Below, piece after piece: positions 28,783-39,867 of a stretch of 64,000 nucleotides of DNA (position 1 is the first letter of the stretch; each line of letters opens with the position of its first letter). The position numbers and the translations under genes are program-made. The notes under the pieces are model-generated. The model made no database searches, was not told the DNA's origin, and saw only the letters and a program-made list of their open reading frames with translations. Origin of the DNA: Rhynchopus sp. YZ270_cl-10 (Eukaryota > Euglenozoa > Diplonemea > Diplonemida > Diplonemidae). The DNA lies in the NCBI GenBank assembly GCA_964035575.1, contig OZ037867.1:372001-436000 (forward strand). The letters are read 5' to 3'.

Positions 28783-29888
28783 TGTGAGTGTTGGTGTTGT
28801 GCAAAATTGAAACTGTGCATTGACGTGGTGTGACAGGATGTGGGATGGGAGGAATAGCAAATATAACACAGCGACGAATACTTCTCTTTTTGTTTTGTTG
28901 TAGTGTCGACAAAAACCTGTCAAACATGTTTCTTCTGTTTTTGTTTTATGATGTATACGTGCATGCGTGCACTCCTTCTCCCCCTCCGTTTCATTCCAGA
29001 AGCATCTGACATATTTCAGCTTGCAGACTAGGAACAAGAAAACAGAATAGAGAGCTAAAGAACACAAAGCAGGACACAGTAAACACCAAACCCATCTCTT
29101 CCCTAACCCTTGGGTGCAAAAAATAAAAACTCTTAGCCTCTCCAAAACGATACAGGGTATTGTTTGTGGGCGATCTGCTTTTACTTTTTTTCATTCTTTC
29201 TTTTTTGTGTGTTTTCCCCCGTCTTTGGAACTAATGCAAACGGGCCTTATGATGGCACACGACACATTTTGTCAAAATTAGAGGGAAAATATGATAATAT
29301 TGGATAAAGGAGCCAAGAAAAGGGGAAATGGAAATGGAAATGAAGGTGAAAAAAAAACCACCAAAAAACAGTTTGTAAGATGATCCGAAGCCTAGTGTGC
29401 TTAGTCATCTTGATGGAAAAGCAAAAACAAAAAAGGGGGGCATCTCCCAAAAGGTGTTTCTGCTCAGCCCGTTCCGTGCGCGGTGCTTTGTTGCTGTGTG
29501 TCGGGCTTGAAATGATGTTGCAGACAGCTCTCTGCCACTGCATCCCGCCCACCACACTGTGGCGGACAGGGCACGTGTTATTTGCGTCTGCAGCACCCAC
29601 ACACAGCACACACACGCAGAAACGAGAAGAACACATCTTCATAAAAATCTGGGAGGAAAAGAACCGTTGAAGTGGAAGTGGGAAAACGAAATGGTATGCA
29701 AAACAAAAGCAAAAGCAATACACCATTTGTCCCCCATTCGTTGTAGACGTGCTTTCTTCGCCCATGATGGGGTGGTGGGGGAAAGCACTGATGCACTATA
29801 AAATTCATATGAAGTGAAACTCAAGACCAGAGAAGAGCACAACACCAGCCCTTCTCACTCTCTCGCCTCTCAGATATATGCCACGTCA

Positions 29889-31784
29889 CTACTTCCCGCC
29901 AAGAAGGGAGGAGACCGTAGGTGGCCTTGCCACAAACCAGTTGGCCTGGCCGGTAGCGTCAACGTTGGGGCATGCGGAGGTCCAGGCACTCCCGCTGTTG
30001 AAGTCGTTCATCTCGTACTGCACCTTCGGGCCGGTGGGACCGGAGTGTGCGTACAGGTCTGCGTGGTGGAGGTCCCACACCTTGGCAGGTGTGAAGCCGC
30101 TCCACTGTGCAGGCTGCGGGTCCGTCGTTGCGCCACCTGTGCGGTCGTAGAAGTTGTGGTAGCTCATCTCGTCGTTCAGCCCTGTGCTGGTGCCTGCCAC
30201 GGGCGGGCCTGCGTTGTACTGCGTGTTCCCGGCTGCGCTGTCGTGGCCCTGGCACACCTGCCACATCGCCCACAGACGGTCGATGTTCGCGTGGTGCAGG
30301 AAGAAGATTGGGTCCTCGGGGCTCCAGTTCGTGATCATGTAGCCGCCAATGCGCGAGTGGATCTCCGAGTGCTCCTTGTCCTCAAGGACGTTTCTGAACC
30401 CAGGGTTCGTGTTTGTGTCGTACCCGTAGGTCGTCTGCGGGAGGAAATCGGCTGCCTGGGCTGCGGTGCTGCGTACCAGGTTATCGTTCGCAAAGTAGCG
30501 GAACAGACATTTGTTGTCCAGCGGCCAGTCGCCCTTGTCGCCAACCGGCAGGGAGCCGCTTGTCTCGTGCGAGTGCACCCACGCACCCTTGCGGAACGGA
30601 CCGTCCGACACACAGCACCCGTCGCTCGGGTGCCCTCCTGTCCCGTCCACGGGGCCGTTGCACTTGTCTGCCTTCGACCGTCCGTTGTACACCGATCCGA
30701 ACCCGATAAACTCGCCGCTTGCAGGGTCTGTGTCGCCGTTCCACAGGGCCGGGTCCCACGCTGCCCCAGCCGCCTGCTCAATCGACCAGTCCCAGTACGG
30801 GAGCGCCACACACGCAAACTCTGCACCAAGCGCACGCAGGTCGTCCTCAAACTTCTGGATGAAGACTCTGTGCCACGGGAGGAACATCCCTGTGTTGTGT
30901 GCCTGCAGGTACGACGAGTCCTTCCCGTGGATCGTCGGGTACTTGTCGTAGCCGCCCTTTGCCGACTGTGTGGCGGACCCTGCGGTAGTCGTCTTCAGCA
31001 GCTGCACAGCCTTCATGAAGAGTGCCTTCTCTGCCGTCGACAGCTGTCTCCACTCCTTGCGCACACGCGACGTGCATGTTGTCGGTGGGGTCGGTGGGGT
31101 CGGAGGGGGTGGCGACGTGACCCCACCATCGCATGTGCAGCACGCCTGGTTTGCGGTGTAGCCGTCTGCTGCGTAGCTGTGGCCGTACTGCGAGCACCGT
31201 GTCGACACAGCCCCGTACCACGCACACGTGTAGGTGCTCCCGTCTGCGTCGTACCAGGCCCTCTCGGGCGACCCGACCATCACATCCGTGCACGTCGGCG
31301 GTGTGGGCGGTGTTGGTGGTGTTGGTGGTGGTGGCGTCGACACGCACTGGTACCCCACAGAGAACCCCTGCTCCTGCACAGACCCGTCAGACTTGAACTG
31401 CATCAACGCACCACCACCGCCGTTGAACACAGTCGGGTCAAGCGTCTTCACCCCCGACTCCCTGAAGACCGCGGTTGCCGATGTGTCCACAGAGCTGTCG
31501 CTGGCGACAGGCCACATCGACACGAAGTCGTATCTGTTCTCTGTGCGGAACGTGTTCCATGTGAAGGTCAGCGTCCCGTCGCACTGCACGTACCAGCACG
31601 GCGTCTGGTTGTCCAGGTAGTTCCCCGAGCCCGCCGGGTATGTGATCGTGCCGCTCGCACCAGACACCTGTGTCCGTCCAGAGGCTCCGTCCGGGCATGT
31701 GCCCGAAGGAAACGTAAACTGCGCCTCCGCAAAGCTGCAGCACATCGCTGCAGCCATGCTCGCAAGAGCTGTCATACGCACCAT
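29889..31784 (-). CDS. Secreted CUB/Cys-rich/tyrosinase protein, copy 2
   Basis: Identical 631-residue protein to copy 1, all six copper-ligand histidines intact. Confidence 0.93.
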   Translation of the reverse strand: MVRMTALASMAAAMCCSFAEAQFTFPSGTCPDGASGRTQVSGASGTITYPAGSGNYLDNQTPCWYVQCDGTLTFTWNTFRTENRYDFVSMWPVASDSSVDTSATAVFRESGVKTLDPTVFNGGGGALMQFKSDGSVQEQGFSVGYQCVSTPPPPTPPTPPTPPTCTDVMVGSPERAWYDADGSTYTCAWYGAVSTRCSQYGHSYAADGYTANQACCTCDGGVTSPPPPTPPTPPTTCTSRVRKEWRQLSTAEKALFMKAVQLLKTTTAGSATQSAKGGYDKYPTIHGKDSSYLQAHNTGMFLPWHRVFIQKFEDDLRALGAEFACVALPYWDWSIEQAAGAAWDPALWNGDTDPASGEFIGFGSVYNGRSKADKCNGPVDGTGGHPSDGCCVSDGPFRKGAWVHSHETSGSLPVGDKGDWPLDNKCLFRYFANDNLVRSTAAQAADFLPQTTYGYDTNTNPGFRNVLEDKEHSEIHSRIGGYMITNWSPEDPIFFLHHANIDRLWAMWQVCQGHDSAAGNTQYNAGPPVAGTSTGLNDEMSYHNFYDRTGGATTDPQPAQWSGFTPAKVWDLHHADLYAHSGPTGPKVQYEMNDFNSGSAWTSACPNVDATGQANWFVARPPTVSSLLGGK

Positions 31785-32029
31785 TTTGTGAGCTATGAGC
31801 GTGTCTGTGTTCTTATCTAACCTGTTGGGCGGTGTCTTGAGGTGGGGTTAGGTGTGGTGATGCACAATAAGAAGGATGTTCGCAAAGAAACTAAGAGGGG
31901 AGGAGTGGATACTTTATGTAATTCGGCGGATAACACCACCCTTTGCTGGTGCAAAGTGGGGAAGTGGGGAATGGGGAAAAGGATGAAGAACACAAACTGC
32001 TACAAACACCTCGTGCAAAAGGGAACAGC

Positions 32030-32470
32030 TCAGAGGTTGTCTCCACGGATGCGGATCGTGTAGCTCAGGTCCTTCTGGATCAGGGTCTTCTTCTTCCTGT
32101 GCAGCTGCAGGATCACGGCACCCTCAAACACGCTGATCAGGTACTGCTCGCTTGCCTCCTGCATCGCCTCGAGTGCAGACGCACGGAAACGCATGTCCTG
32201 CTTGTGCTTGTCCATCACATCACGCACAAGGCGCTGGAAGGGCGCCTTCTGGATCAGCAGCTGTGTCCCCTTCTGCAGTGCCTTGATCTCACGCATCGCA
32301 ACAGTTCCGGGCAACCAGCGGCCAGACTTCTTCACCACCTTACCCTTCTTGTCCTTCTTCTCAGCGGGCTTGTAGTTCAGCTTCGTCATCGGCTTCCTCT
32401 TCTTCTGCTCACCGTCCTTTCCAGTCGACGACTGCGACTTCTTCACAGACTTGGCAGGTGTGCGTGGCAT
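32030..32470 (-). CDS. Histone H3 (divergent), copy 3
   Basis: Identical to copy 1 in protein; array-internal. Confidence 0.93.
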   Translation of the reverse strand: MPRTPAKSVKKSQSSTGKDGEQKKRKPMTKLNYKPAEKKDKKGKVVKKSGRWLPGTVAMREIKALQKGTQLLIQKAPFQRLVRDVMDKHKQDMRFRASALEAMQEASEQYLISVFEGAVILQLHRKKKTLIQKDLSYTIRIRGDNL

Positions 32471-32727
32471 CTTGTTGTGTTGTGGGGTTGTTGTCTTGGT
32501 TATCTGTCGGGTGTGATGTGGTGTGGTGTGGTCACGTTTCGTGGTGTGTGGGGAGGGGATGGCAGAGGCAGGAAAGGAGGGGGAACAGGATCTCATGTTT
32601 GTTATATGCGGTGTGTAGTTACACCCCCTCAGCACCCTTACATCCGGTGTGAGGGTACAAAAAAAAAGAAACAACCACAACAACAAGTGTTGGAAGCAAA
32701 CTCAGAAGACAGATGTCGAGAGAGTGT

Positions 32728-33228
32728 TTACTTCTTCGGGGAGGACTTCTTGGGGGAGCCCTTCGACTTCTTGCCCTTCTTTCCACCCTTCTTCCCCTTC
32801 GACTTCTTCGTCACGCTGCCAGAGGACTTCTTCCTGTACTTCTTGTCAGTCGCCTTGAGAGCATCGTGCACTCCTCCACCCACACCTCCACCCGCAATCG
32901 TCACGTTCGACAGAAGGTCACCAAGGTCCTTGTCCTCACGCACGGCAACGCAGATGTGGCGGGGCTTGATCTGGTGCTGCTTCTTGTTCTTTGCCTTCTT
33001 TCCCGACGTCGCTGCCTTCGCAGACACGTTCAGAAGCTCACCTGTGCAGTACTGCAGCACAGACGTCAGGAACACTGCCGCAGTGGGACTCACACGCTTT
33101 GCGTACCTTCCCTTCTTCAGCGCACTGCCCACACGTCCCACAGGGAAGGTCAGACCAGACATCTCAGACAGAGACACAGACGGTCCCCTCTTCACTCCCT
33201 TCTTTGCGCCACGGCTTGCACCGACCAT
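32728..33228 (-). CDS. Histone H2A (divergent), copy 3
   Basis: Identical to copy 1 in protein. Confidence 0.93.
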   Translation of the reverse strand: MVGASRGAKKGVKRGPSVSLSEMSGLTFPVGRVGSALKKGRYAKRVSPTAAVFLTSVLQYCTGELLNVSAKAATSGKKAKNKKQHQIKPRHICVAVREDKDLGDLLSNVTIAGGGVGGGVHDALKATDKKYRKKSSGSVTKKSKGKKGGKKGKKSKGSPKKSSPKK

Positions 33229-33481
33229 TGTTTGTCTTTTGGTTGTGTTGGTGGTGAAATATATCTGGAAGAAAGGAAGTGGGCGTGACGTGTGGACGGG
33301 AGGGTGGTGGGTGGTGGGAAGGAGACCAAAAGTAAAGTTCGCTTTGTTGTTTTGTTGTTGGTTTTTGTTTCACAAAAGACGGTGGCAGTACCACCCACGC
33401 CCCCTTGCAGAACAAGAGGGCCGTGTCTTCACCCACAAAGCTACACCACGCATCAGGTTACAGTGCAACACATCACGTGCT

Positions 33482-33949
33482 TCACTTCGGGGAACCCTTC
33501 TTCGCCGGGGATCCCTTGCCCTTCTTGCCCTTCGCCTTCAGGGCCTTTGCGTACTTGGCCACGGCAGCAACTCCCGCAGACAGGGCGTGCGACGCCATCT
33601 CGTCGGGGAAGTGCATCTTCACACCCGCCACAATGGCACCGCTGCGCAGTGTCTTCTGGCCCGCAAAGTGGTTTGCACGGCCCGCCTCCTCCGCAATGCG
33701 CTCAAACAGGTCCACCACGAACGAGTTCACAATCCCCATCCCACGCGATGTGATCGCAACAGAGCTCTTCTTCCCCGCCTTCGTCGACGCCTTCACTCCG
33801 AAGGTCTTCGTCATCAGCTTGTGCACGTAGGTCGAGTAGCTCTTGTAGTTCGGCTTCCTGATCCTCTTCCCGTTCTTGTTCAACTTCGGGCCTCTCTTCG
33901 CTCCTGTGGACTTCTTTCCTCCCGAGGACTTCTGTGGCGATGGTGTCAT
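33482..33949 (-). CDS. Histone H2B (divergent), copy 3
   Basis: Identical to copy 1 in protein. Confidence 0.93.
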   Translation of the reverse strand: MTPSPQKSSGGKKSTGAKRGPKLNKNGKRIRKPNYKSYSTYVHKLMTKTFGVKASTKAGKKSSVAITSRGMGIVNSFVVDLFERIAEEAGRANHFAGQKTLRSGAIVAGVKMHFPDEMASHALSAGVAAVAKYAKALKAKGKKGKGSPAKKGSPK

Positions 33950-34263
33950 CTTGTTGGGTGTGTTGGTGTTTTACGAAAAGTATCTGGTGGAAGTGGGTGA
34001 TGGTGATGGTGGTGTGTTCAGATGTGTGTGTGCTACGTTCTTACCATAAACAGGGGAGGGGGCAGGTTCCGTCTCGAGTTTTGTGTTTTGAGGGAAAAGG
34101 TGGCGTCAATTACGCCACTGTGCTGTCGCATGGAAGGCAAATACATGCAGTCCTGCAACAGCACAGCTGGATGGGGTGGGTGGGGAAAACAAAGCAAAAA
34201 GACAAGGCTCACCAACAGTGACATCACGTCTCGTCTCTCTCATCTCACGAGAAGCGTGTCTGC

Positions 34264-34605
34264 TTACTTGGAGACGTACAGGGTGCGGCCACGCTTCTTC
34301 AGGGCGTACAGGATGTGCTCCACACGCACCGTCTTCGCAGGGGCGTTCTCACGCACCTCCATCAGTGCGTGGGTGTCCTTCATCACCTGCTCAACAAAGT
34401 TCCTCAGGATCTCCCTCGCCTCGTCGTACACACTGCTCGCAAGACGCTTGCACCCTCCACGGCGGGCCAGACGGCGGATGCTTCCCTTCGTGATACCACG
34501 GCCCTTGTTCGACTTTGCGCCCTTGCGCTTCTGGCTTCCAGTCGTCTTCTTGTCAGCCTTTCCGGAGGCAACCGACTTTCCCTTTGCAGACTTGGACGGA
34601 CCCAT
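34264..34605 (-). CDS. Histone H4 (divergent), copy 3
   Basis: Identical to copy 1 in protein. Confidence 0.93.
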   Translation of the reverse strand: MGPSKSAKGKSVASGKADKKTTGSQKRKGAKSNKGRGITKGSIRRLARRGGCKRLASSVYDEAREILRNFVEQVMKDTHALMEVRENAPAKTVRVEHILYALKKRGRTLYVSK

Positions 34606-34880
34606 TGTTGTGGTGTGTGTTGCTTGTTTTTGAATATCTGGTGGGGAGAGATGAGGATGGATTCAGGCAAAGGATGGGTTGCGGAACAGGCAAAAACGAT
34701 AAATAGTGCTGATTTTGTTTTCGTGAAGATTATTGTTCTTCGTATTTATTTGTGGTGGGAATCTCCACCCCTCGTTGTGGTCTTGCAACGCAAGGTCACA
34801 GAGGTAAATGTTGCAAAGAAAGGAAAAGACAACAGCTGCACAGTCACGTCAAGGCAGCTTAGTTTTCGACCGCAAGCAGC

Positions 34881-35168
34881 TTACTTCTTCGTGGTCTTGG
34901 CCTTCTTCTTCGTCGACGTTCCCTTCTTCTTTGTTGCTGTCCCCTTCTTCTTCGTGGTGGTCTTCTTGGCCTTCTTTGCCTTCTTCGCCTTCTCCTCCTT
35001 CTTCGCCGCCTTCTTGGCCCTCGCGTCCGCACGCTTCTGCTTCTCAGCCTCCTTCACCTTGTTCACTGCCTCTCTCACAGCGTTCTTCCTCTTCTTTGCT
35101 GCCTCCTTGATCTTCGCAGAGCGCTTCGCATCAGGCTTGGCAATCGCAATCGACTCGAACCTCGGCAT
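34881..35168 (-). CDS. Lysine-rich histone H1-like protein, copy 3
   Basis: Identical to copy 1 in protein. Confidence 0.85.
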   Translation of the reverse strand: MPRFESIAIAKPDAKRSAKIKEAAKKRKNAVREAVNKVKEAEKQKRADARAKKAAKKEEKAKKAKKAKKTTTKKKGTATKKKGTSTKKKAKTTKK

Positions 35169-36274
35169 TGTGAGTGTTGGTGTTGTGCAAAATTGAAACT
35201 GTGCATTGACGTGGTGTGACAGGATGTGGGATGGGAGGAATAGCAAATATAACACAGCGACGAATACTTCTCTTTTTGTTTTGTTGTAGTGTCGACAAAA
35301 ACCTGTCAAACATGTTTCTTCTGTTTTTGTTTTATGATGTATACGTGCATGCGTGCACTCCTTCTCCCCCTCCGTTTCATTCCAGAAGCATCTGACATAT
35401 TTCAGCTTGCAGACTAGGAACAAGAAAACAGAATAGAGAGCTAAAGAACACAAAGCAGGACACAGTAAACACCAAACCCATCTCTTCCCTAACCCTTGGG
35501 TGCAAAAAATAAAAACTCTTAGCCTCTCCAAAACGATACAGGGTATTGTTTGTGGGCGATCTGCTTTTACTTTTTTTCATTCTTTCTTTTTTGTGTGTTT
35601 TCCCCCGTCTTTGGAACTAATGCAAACGGGCCTTATGATGGCACACGACACATTTTGTCAAAATTAGAGGGAAAATATGATAATATTGGATAAAGGAGCC
35701 AAGAAAAGGGGAAATGGAAATGGAAATGAAGGTGAAAAAAAAACCACCAAAAAACAGTTTGTAAGATGATCCGAAGCCTAGTGTGCTTAGTCATCTTGAT
35801 GGAAAAGCAAAAACAAAAAAGGGGGGCATCTCCCAAAAGGTGTTTCTGCTCAGCCCGTTCCGTGCGCGGTGCTTTGTTGCTGTGTGTCGGGCTTGAAATG
35901 ATGTTGCAGACAGCTCTCTGCCACTGCATCCCGCCCACCACACTGTGGCGGACAGGGCACGTGTTATTTGCGTCTGCAGCACCCACACACAGCACACACA
36001 CGCAGAAACGAGAAGAACACATCTTCATAAAAATCTGGGAGGAAAAGAACCGTTGAAGTGGAAGTGGGAAAACGAAATGGTATGCAAAACAAAAGCAAAA
36101 GCAATACACCATTTGTCCCCCATTCGTTGTAGACGTGCTTTCTTCGCCCATGATGGGGTGGTGGGGGAAAGCACTGATGCACTATAAAATTCATATGAAG
36201 TGAAACTCAAGACCAGAGAAGAGCACAACACCAGCCCTTCTCACTCTCTCGCCTCTCAGATATATGCCACGTCA

Positions 36275-38170
36275 CTACTTCCCGCCAAGAAGGGAGGAGA
36301 CCGTAGGTGGCCTTGCCACAAACCAGTTGGCCTGGCCGGTAGCGTCAACGTTGGGGCATGCGGAGGTCCAGGCACTCCCGCTGTTGAAGTCGTTCATCTC
36401 GTACTGCACCTTCGGGCCGGTGGGACCGGAGTGTGCGTACAGGTCTGCGTGGTGGAGGTCCCACACCTTGGCAGGTGTGAAGCCGCTCCACTGTGCAGGC
36501 TGCGGGTCCGTCGTTGCGCCACCTGTGCGGTCGTAGAAGTTGTGGTAGCTCATCTCGTCGTTCAGCCCTGTGCTGGTGCCTGCCACGGGCGGGCCTGCGT
36601 TGTACTGCGTGTTCCCGGCTGCGCTGTCGTGGCCCTGGCACACCTGCCACATCGCCCACAGACGGTCGATGTTCGCGTGGTGCAGGAAGAAGATTGGGTC
36701 CTCGGGGCTCCAGTTCGTGATCATGTAGCCGCCAATGCGCGAGTGGATCTCCGAGTGCTCCTTGTCCTCAAGGACGTTTCTGAACCCAGGGTTCGTGTTT
36801 GTGTCGTACCCGTAGGTCGTCTGCGGGAGGAAATCGGCTGCCTGGGCTGCGGTGCTGCGTACCAGGTTATCGTTCGCAAAGTAGCGGAACAGACATTTGT
36901 TGTCCAGCGGCCAGTCGCCCTTGTCGCCAACCGGCAGGGAGCCGCTTGTCTCGTGCGAGTGCACCCACGCACCCTTGCGGAACGGACCGTCCGACACACA
37001 GCACCCGTCGCTCGGGTGCCCTCCTGTCCCGTCCACGGGGCCGTTGCACTTGTCTGCCTTCGACCGTCCGTTGTACACCGATCCGAACCCGATAAACTCG
37101 CCGCTTGCAGGGTCTGTGTCGCCGTTCCACAGGGCCGGGTCCCACGCTGCCCCAGCCGCCTGCTCAATCGACCAGTCCCAGTACGGGAGCGCCACACACG
37201 CAAACTCTGCACCAAGCGCACGCAGGTCGTCCTCAAACTTCTGGATGAAGACTCTGTGCCACGGGAGGAACATCCCTGTGTTGTGTGCCTGCAGGTACGA
37301 CGAGTCCTTCCCGTGGATCGTCGGGTACTTGTCGTAGCCGCCCTTTGCCGACTGTGTGGCGGACCCTGCGGTAGTCGTCTTCAGCAGCTGCACAGCCTTC
37401 ATGAAGAGTGCCTTCTCTGCCGTCGACAGCTGTCTCCACTCCTTGCGCACACGCGACGTGCATGTTGTCGGTGGGGTCGGTGGGGTCGGAGGGGGTGGCG
37501 ACGTGACCCCACCATCGCATGTGCAGCACGCCTGGTTTGCGGTGTAGCCGTCTGCTGCGTAGCTGTGGCCGTACTGCGAGCACCGTGTCGACACAGCCCC
37601 GTACCACGCACACGTGTAGGTGCTCCCGTCTGCGTCGTACCAGGCCCTCTCGGGCGACCCGACCATCACATCCGTGCACGTCGGCGGTGTGGGCGGTGTT
37701 GGTGGTGTTGGTGGTGGTGGCGTCGACACGCACTGGTACCCCACAGAGAACCCCTGCTCCTGCACAGACCCGTCAGACTTGAACTGCATCAACGCACCAC
37801 CACCGCCGTTGAACACAGTCGGGTCAAGCGTCTTCACCCCCGACTCCCTGAAGACCGCGGTTGCCGATGTGTCCACAGAGCTGTCGCTGGCGACAGGCCA
37901 CATCGACACGAAGTCGTATCTGTTCTCTGTGCGGAACGTGTTCCATGTGAAGGTCAGCGTCCCGTCGCACTGCACGTACCAGCACGGCGTCTGGTTGTCC
38001 AGGTAGTTCCCCGAGCCCGCCGGGTATGTGATCGTGCCGCTCGCACCAGACACCTGTGTCCGTCCAGAGGCTCCGTCCGGGCATGTGCCCGAAGGAAACG
38101 TAAACTGCGCCTCCGCAAAGCTGCAGCACATCGCTGCAGCCATGCTCGCAAGAGCTGTCATACGCACCAT
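36275..38170 (-). CDS. Secreted CUB/Cys-rich/tyrosinase protein, copy 3
   Basis: Identical to copy 1 in protein, intact. Confidence 0.93.
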   Translation of the reverse strand: MVRMTALASMAAAMCCSFAEAQFTFPSGTCPDGASGRTQVSGASGTITYPAGSGNYLDNQTPCWYVQCDGTLTFTWNTFRTENRYDFVSMWPVASDSSVDTSATAVFRESGVKTLDPTVFNGGGGALMQFKSDGSVQEQGFSVGYQCVSTPPPPTPPTPPTPPTCTDVMVGSPERAWYDADGSTYTCAWYGAVSTRCSQYGHSYAADGYTANQACCTCDGGVTSPPPPTPPTPPTTCTSRVRKEWRQLSTAEKALFMKAVQLLKTTTAGSATQSAKGGYDKYPTIHGKDSSYLQAHNTGMFLPWHRVFIQKFEDDLRALGAEFACVALPYWDWSIEQAAGAAWDPALWNGDTDPASGEFIGFGSVYNGRSKADKCNGPVDGTGGHPSDGCCVSDGPFRKGAWVHSHETSGSLPVGDKGDWPLDNKCLFRYFANDNLVRSTAAQAADFLPQTTYGYDTNTNPGFRNVLEDKEHSEIHSRIGGYMITNWSPEDPIFFLHHANIDRLWAMWQVCQGHDSAAGNTQYNAGPPVAGTSTGLNDEMSYHNFYDRTGGATTDPQPAQWSGFTPAKVWDLHHADLYAHSGPTGPKVQYEMNDFNSGSAWTSACPNVDATGQANWFVARPPTVSSLLGGK

Positions 38171-38415
38171 TTTGTGAGCTATGAGCGTGTCTGTGTTCTT
38201 ATCTAACCTGTTGGGCGGTGTCTTGAGGTGGGGTTAGGTGTGGTGATGCACAATAAGAAGGATGTTCGCAAAGAAACTAAGAGGGGAGGAGTGGATACTT
38301 TATGTAATTCGGCGGATAACACCACCCTTTGCTGGTGCAAAGTGGGGAAGTGGGGAATGGGGAAAAGGATGAAGAACACAAACTGCTACAAACACCTCGT
38401 GCAAAAGGGAACAGC

Positions 38416-38856
38416 TCAGAGGTTGTCTCCACGGATGCGGATCGTGTAGCTCAGGTCCTTCTGGATCAGGGTCTTCTTCTTCCTGTGCAGCTGCAGGATC
38501 ACGGCACCCTCAAACACGCTGATCAGGTACTGCTCGCTTGCCTCCTGCATCGCCTCGAGTGCAGACGCACGGAAACGCATGTCCTGCTTGTGCTTGTCCA
38601 TCACATCACGCACAAGGCGCTGGAAGGGCGCCTTCTGGATCAGCAGCTGTGTCCCCTTCTGCAGTGCCTTGATCTCACGCATCGCAACAGTTCCGGGCAA
38701 CCAGCGGCCAGACTTCTTCACCACCTTACCCTTCTTGTCCTTCTTCTCAGCGGGCTTGTAGTTCAGCTTCGTCATCGGCTTCCTCTTCTTCTGCTCACCG
38801 TCCTTTCCAGTCGACGACTGCGACTTCTTCACAGACTTGGCAGGTGTGCGTGGCAT
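38416..38856 (-). CDS. Histone H3 (divergent), copy 4
   Basis: Identical to copy 1 in protein; array-internal. Confidence 0.93.
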   Translation of the reverse strand: MPRTPAKSVKKSQSSTGKDGEQKKRKPMTKLNYKPAEKKDKKGKVVKKSGRWLPGTVAMREIKALQKGTQLLIQKAPFQRLVRDVMDKHKQDMRFRASALEAMQEASEQYLISVFEGAVILQLHRKKKTLIQKDLSYTIRIRGDNL

Positions 38857-39113
38857 CTTGTTGTGTTGTGGGGTTGTTGTCTTGGTTATCTGTCGGGTGT
38901 GATGTGGTGTGGTGTGGTCACGTTTCGTGGTGTGTGGGGAGGGGATGGCAGAGGCAGGAAAGGAGGGGGAACAGGATCTCATGTTTGTTATATGCGGTGT
39001 GTAGTTACACCCCCTCAGCACCCTTACATCCGGTGTGAGGGTACAAAAAAAAAGAAACAACCACAACAACAAGTGTTGGAAGCAAACTCAGAAGACAGAT
39101 GTCGAGAGAGTGT

Positions 39114-39614
39114 TTACTTCTTCGGGGAGGACTTCTTGGGGGAGCCCTTCGACTTCTTGCCCTTCTTTCCACCCTTCTTCCCCTTCGACTTCTTCGTCAC
39201 GCTGCCAGAGGACTTCTTCCTGTACTTCTTGTCAGTCGCCTTGAGAGCATCGTGCACTCCTCCACCCACACCTCCACCCGCAATCGTCACGTTCGACAGA
39301 AGGTCACCAAGGTCCTTGTCCTCACGCACGGCAACGCAGATGTGGCGGGGCTTGATCTGGTGCTGCTTCTTGTTCTTTGCCTTCTTTCCCGACGTCGCTG
39401 CCTTCGCAGACACGTTCAGAAGCTCACCTGTGCAGTACTGCAGCACAGACGTCAGGAACACTGCCGCAGTGGGACTCACACGCTTTGCGTACCTTCCCTT
39501 CTTCAGCGCACTGCCCACACGTCCCACAGGGAAGGTCAGACCAGACATCTCAGACAGAGACACAGACGGTCCCCTCTTCACTCCCTTCTTTGCGCCACGG
39601 CTTGCACCGACCAT
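39114..39614 (-). CDS. Histone H2A (divergent), copy 4
   Basis: Identical to copy 1 in protein. Confidence 0.93.
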   Translation of the reverse strand: MVGASRGAKKGVKRGPSVSLSEMSGLTFPVGRVGSALKKGRYAKRVSPTAAVFLTSVLQYCTGELLNVSAKAATSGKKAKNKKQHQIKPRHICVAVREDKDLGDLLSNVTIAGGGVGGGVHDALKATDKKYRKKSSGSVTKKSKGKKGGKKGKKSKGSPKKSSPKK

Positions 39615-39867
39615 TGTTTGTCTTTTGGTTGTGTTGGTGGTGAAATATATCTGGAAGAAAGGAAGTGGGCGTGACGTGTGGACGGGAGGGTGGTGGGTGG
39701 TGGGAAGGAGACCAAAAGTAAAGTTCGCTTTGTTGTTTTGTTGTTGGTTTTTGTTTCACAAAAGACGGTGGCAGTACCACCCACGCCCCCTTGCAGAACA
39801 AGAGGGCCGTGTCTTCACCCACAAAGCTACACCACGCATCAGGTTACAGTGCAACACATCACGTGCT

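Noticed and set aside
20500-28830. Plant-type ACGTCA histone hexamer upstream of H2A and H1
   Set aside because: Present in two of five genes only and short enough to be chance; not kept as a regulatory feature.
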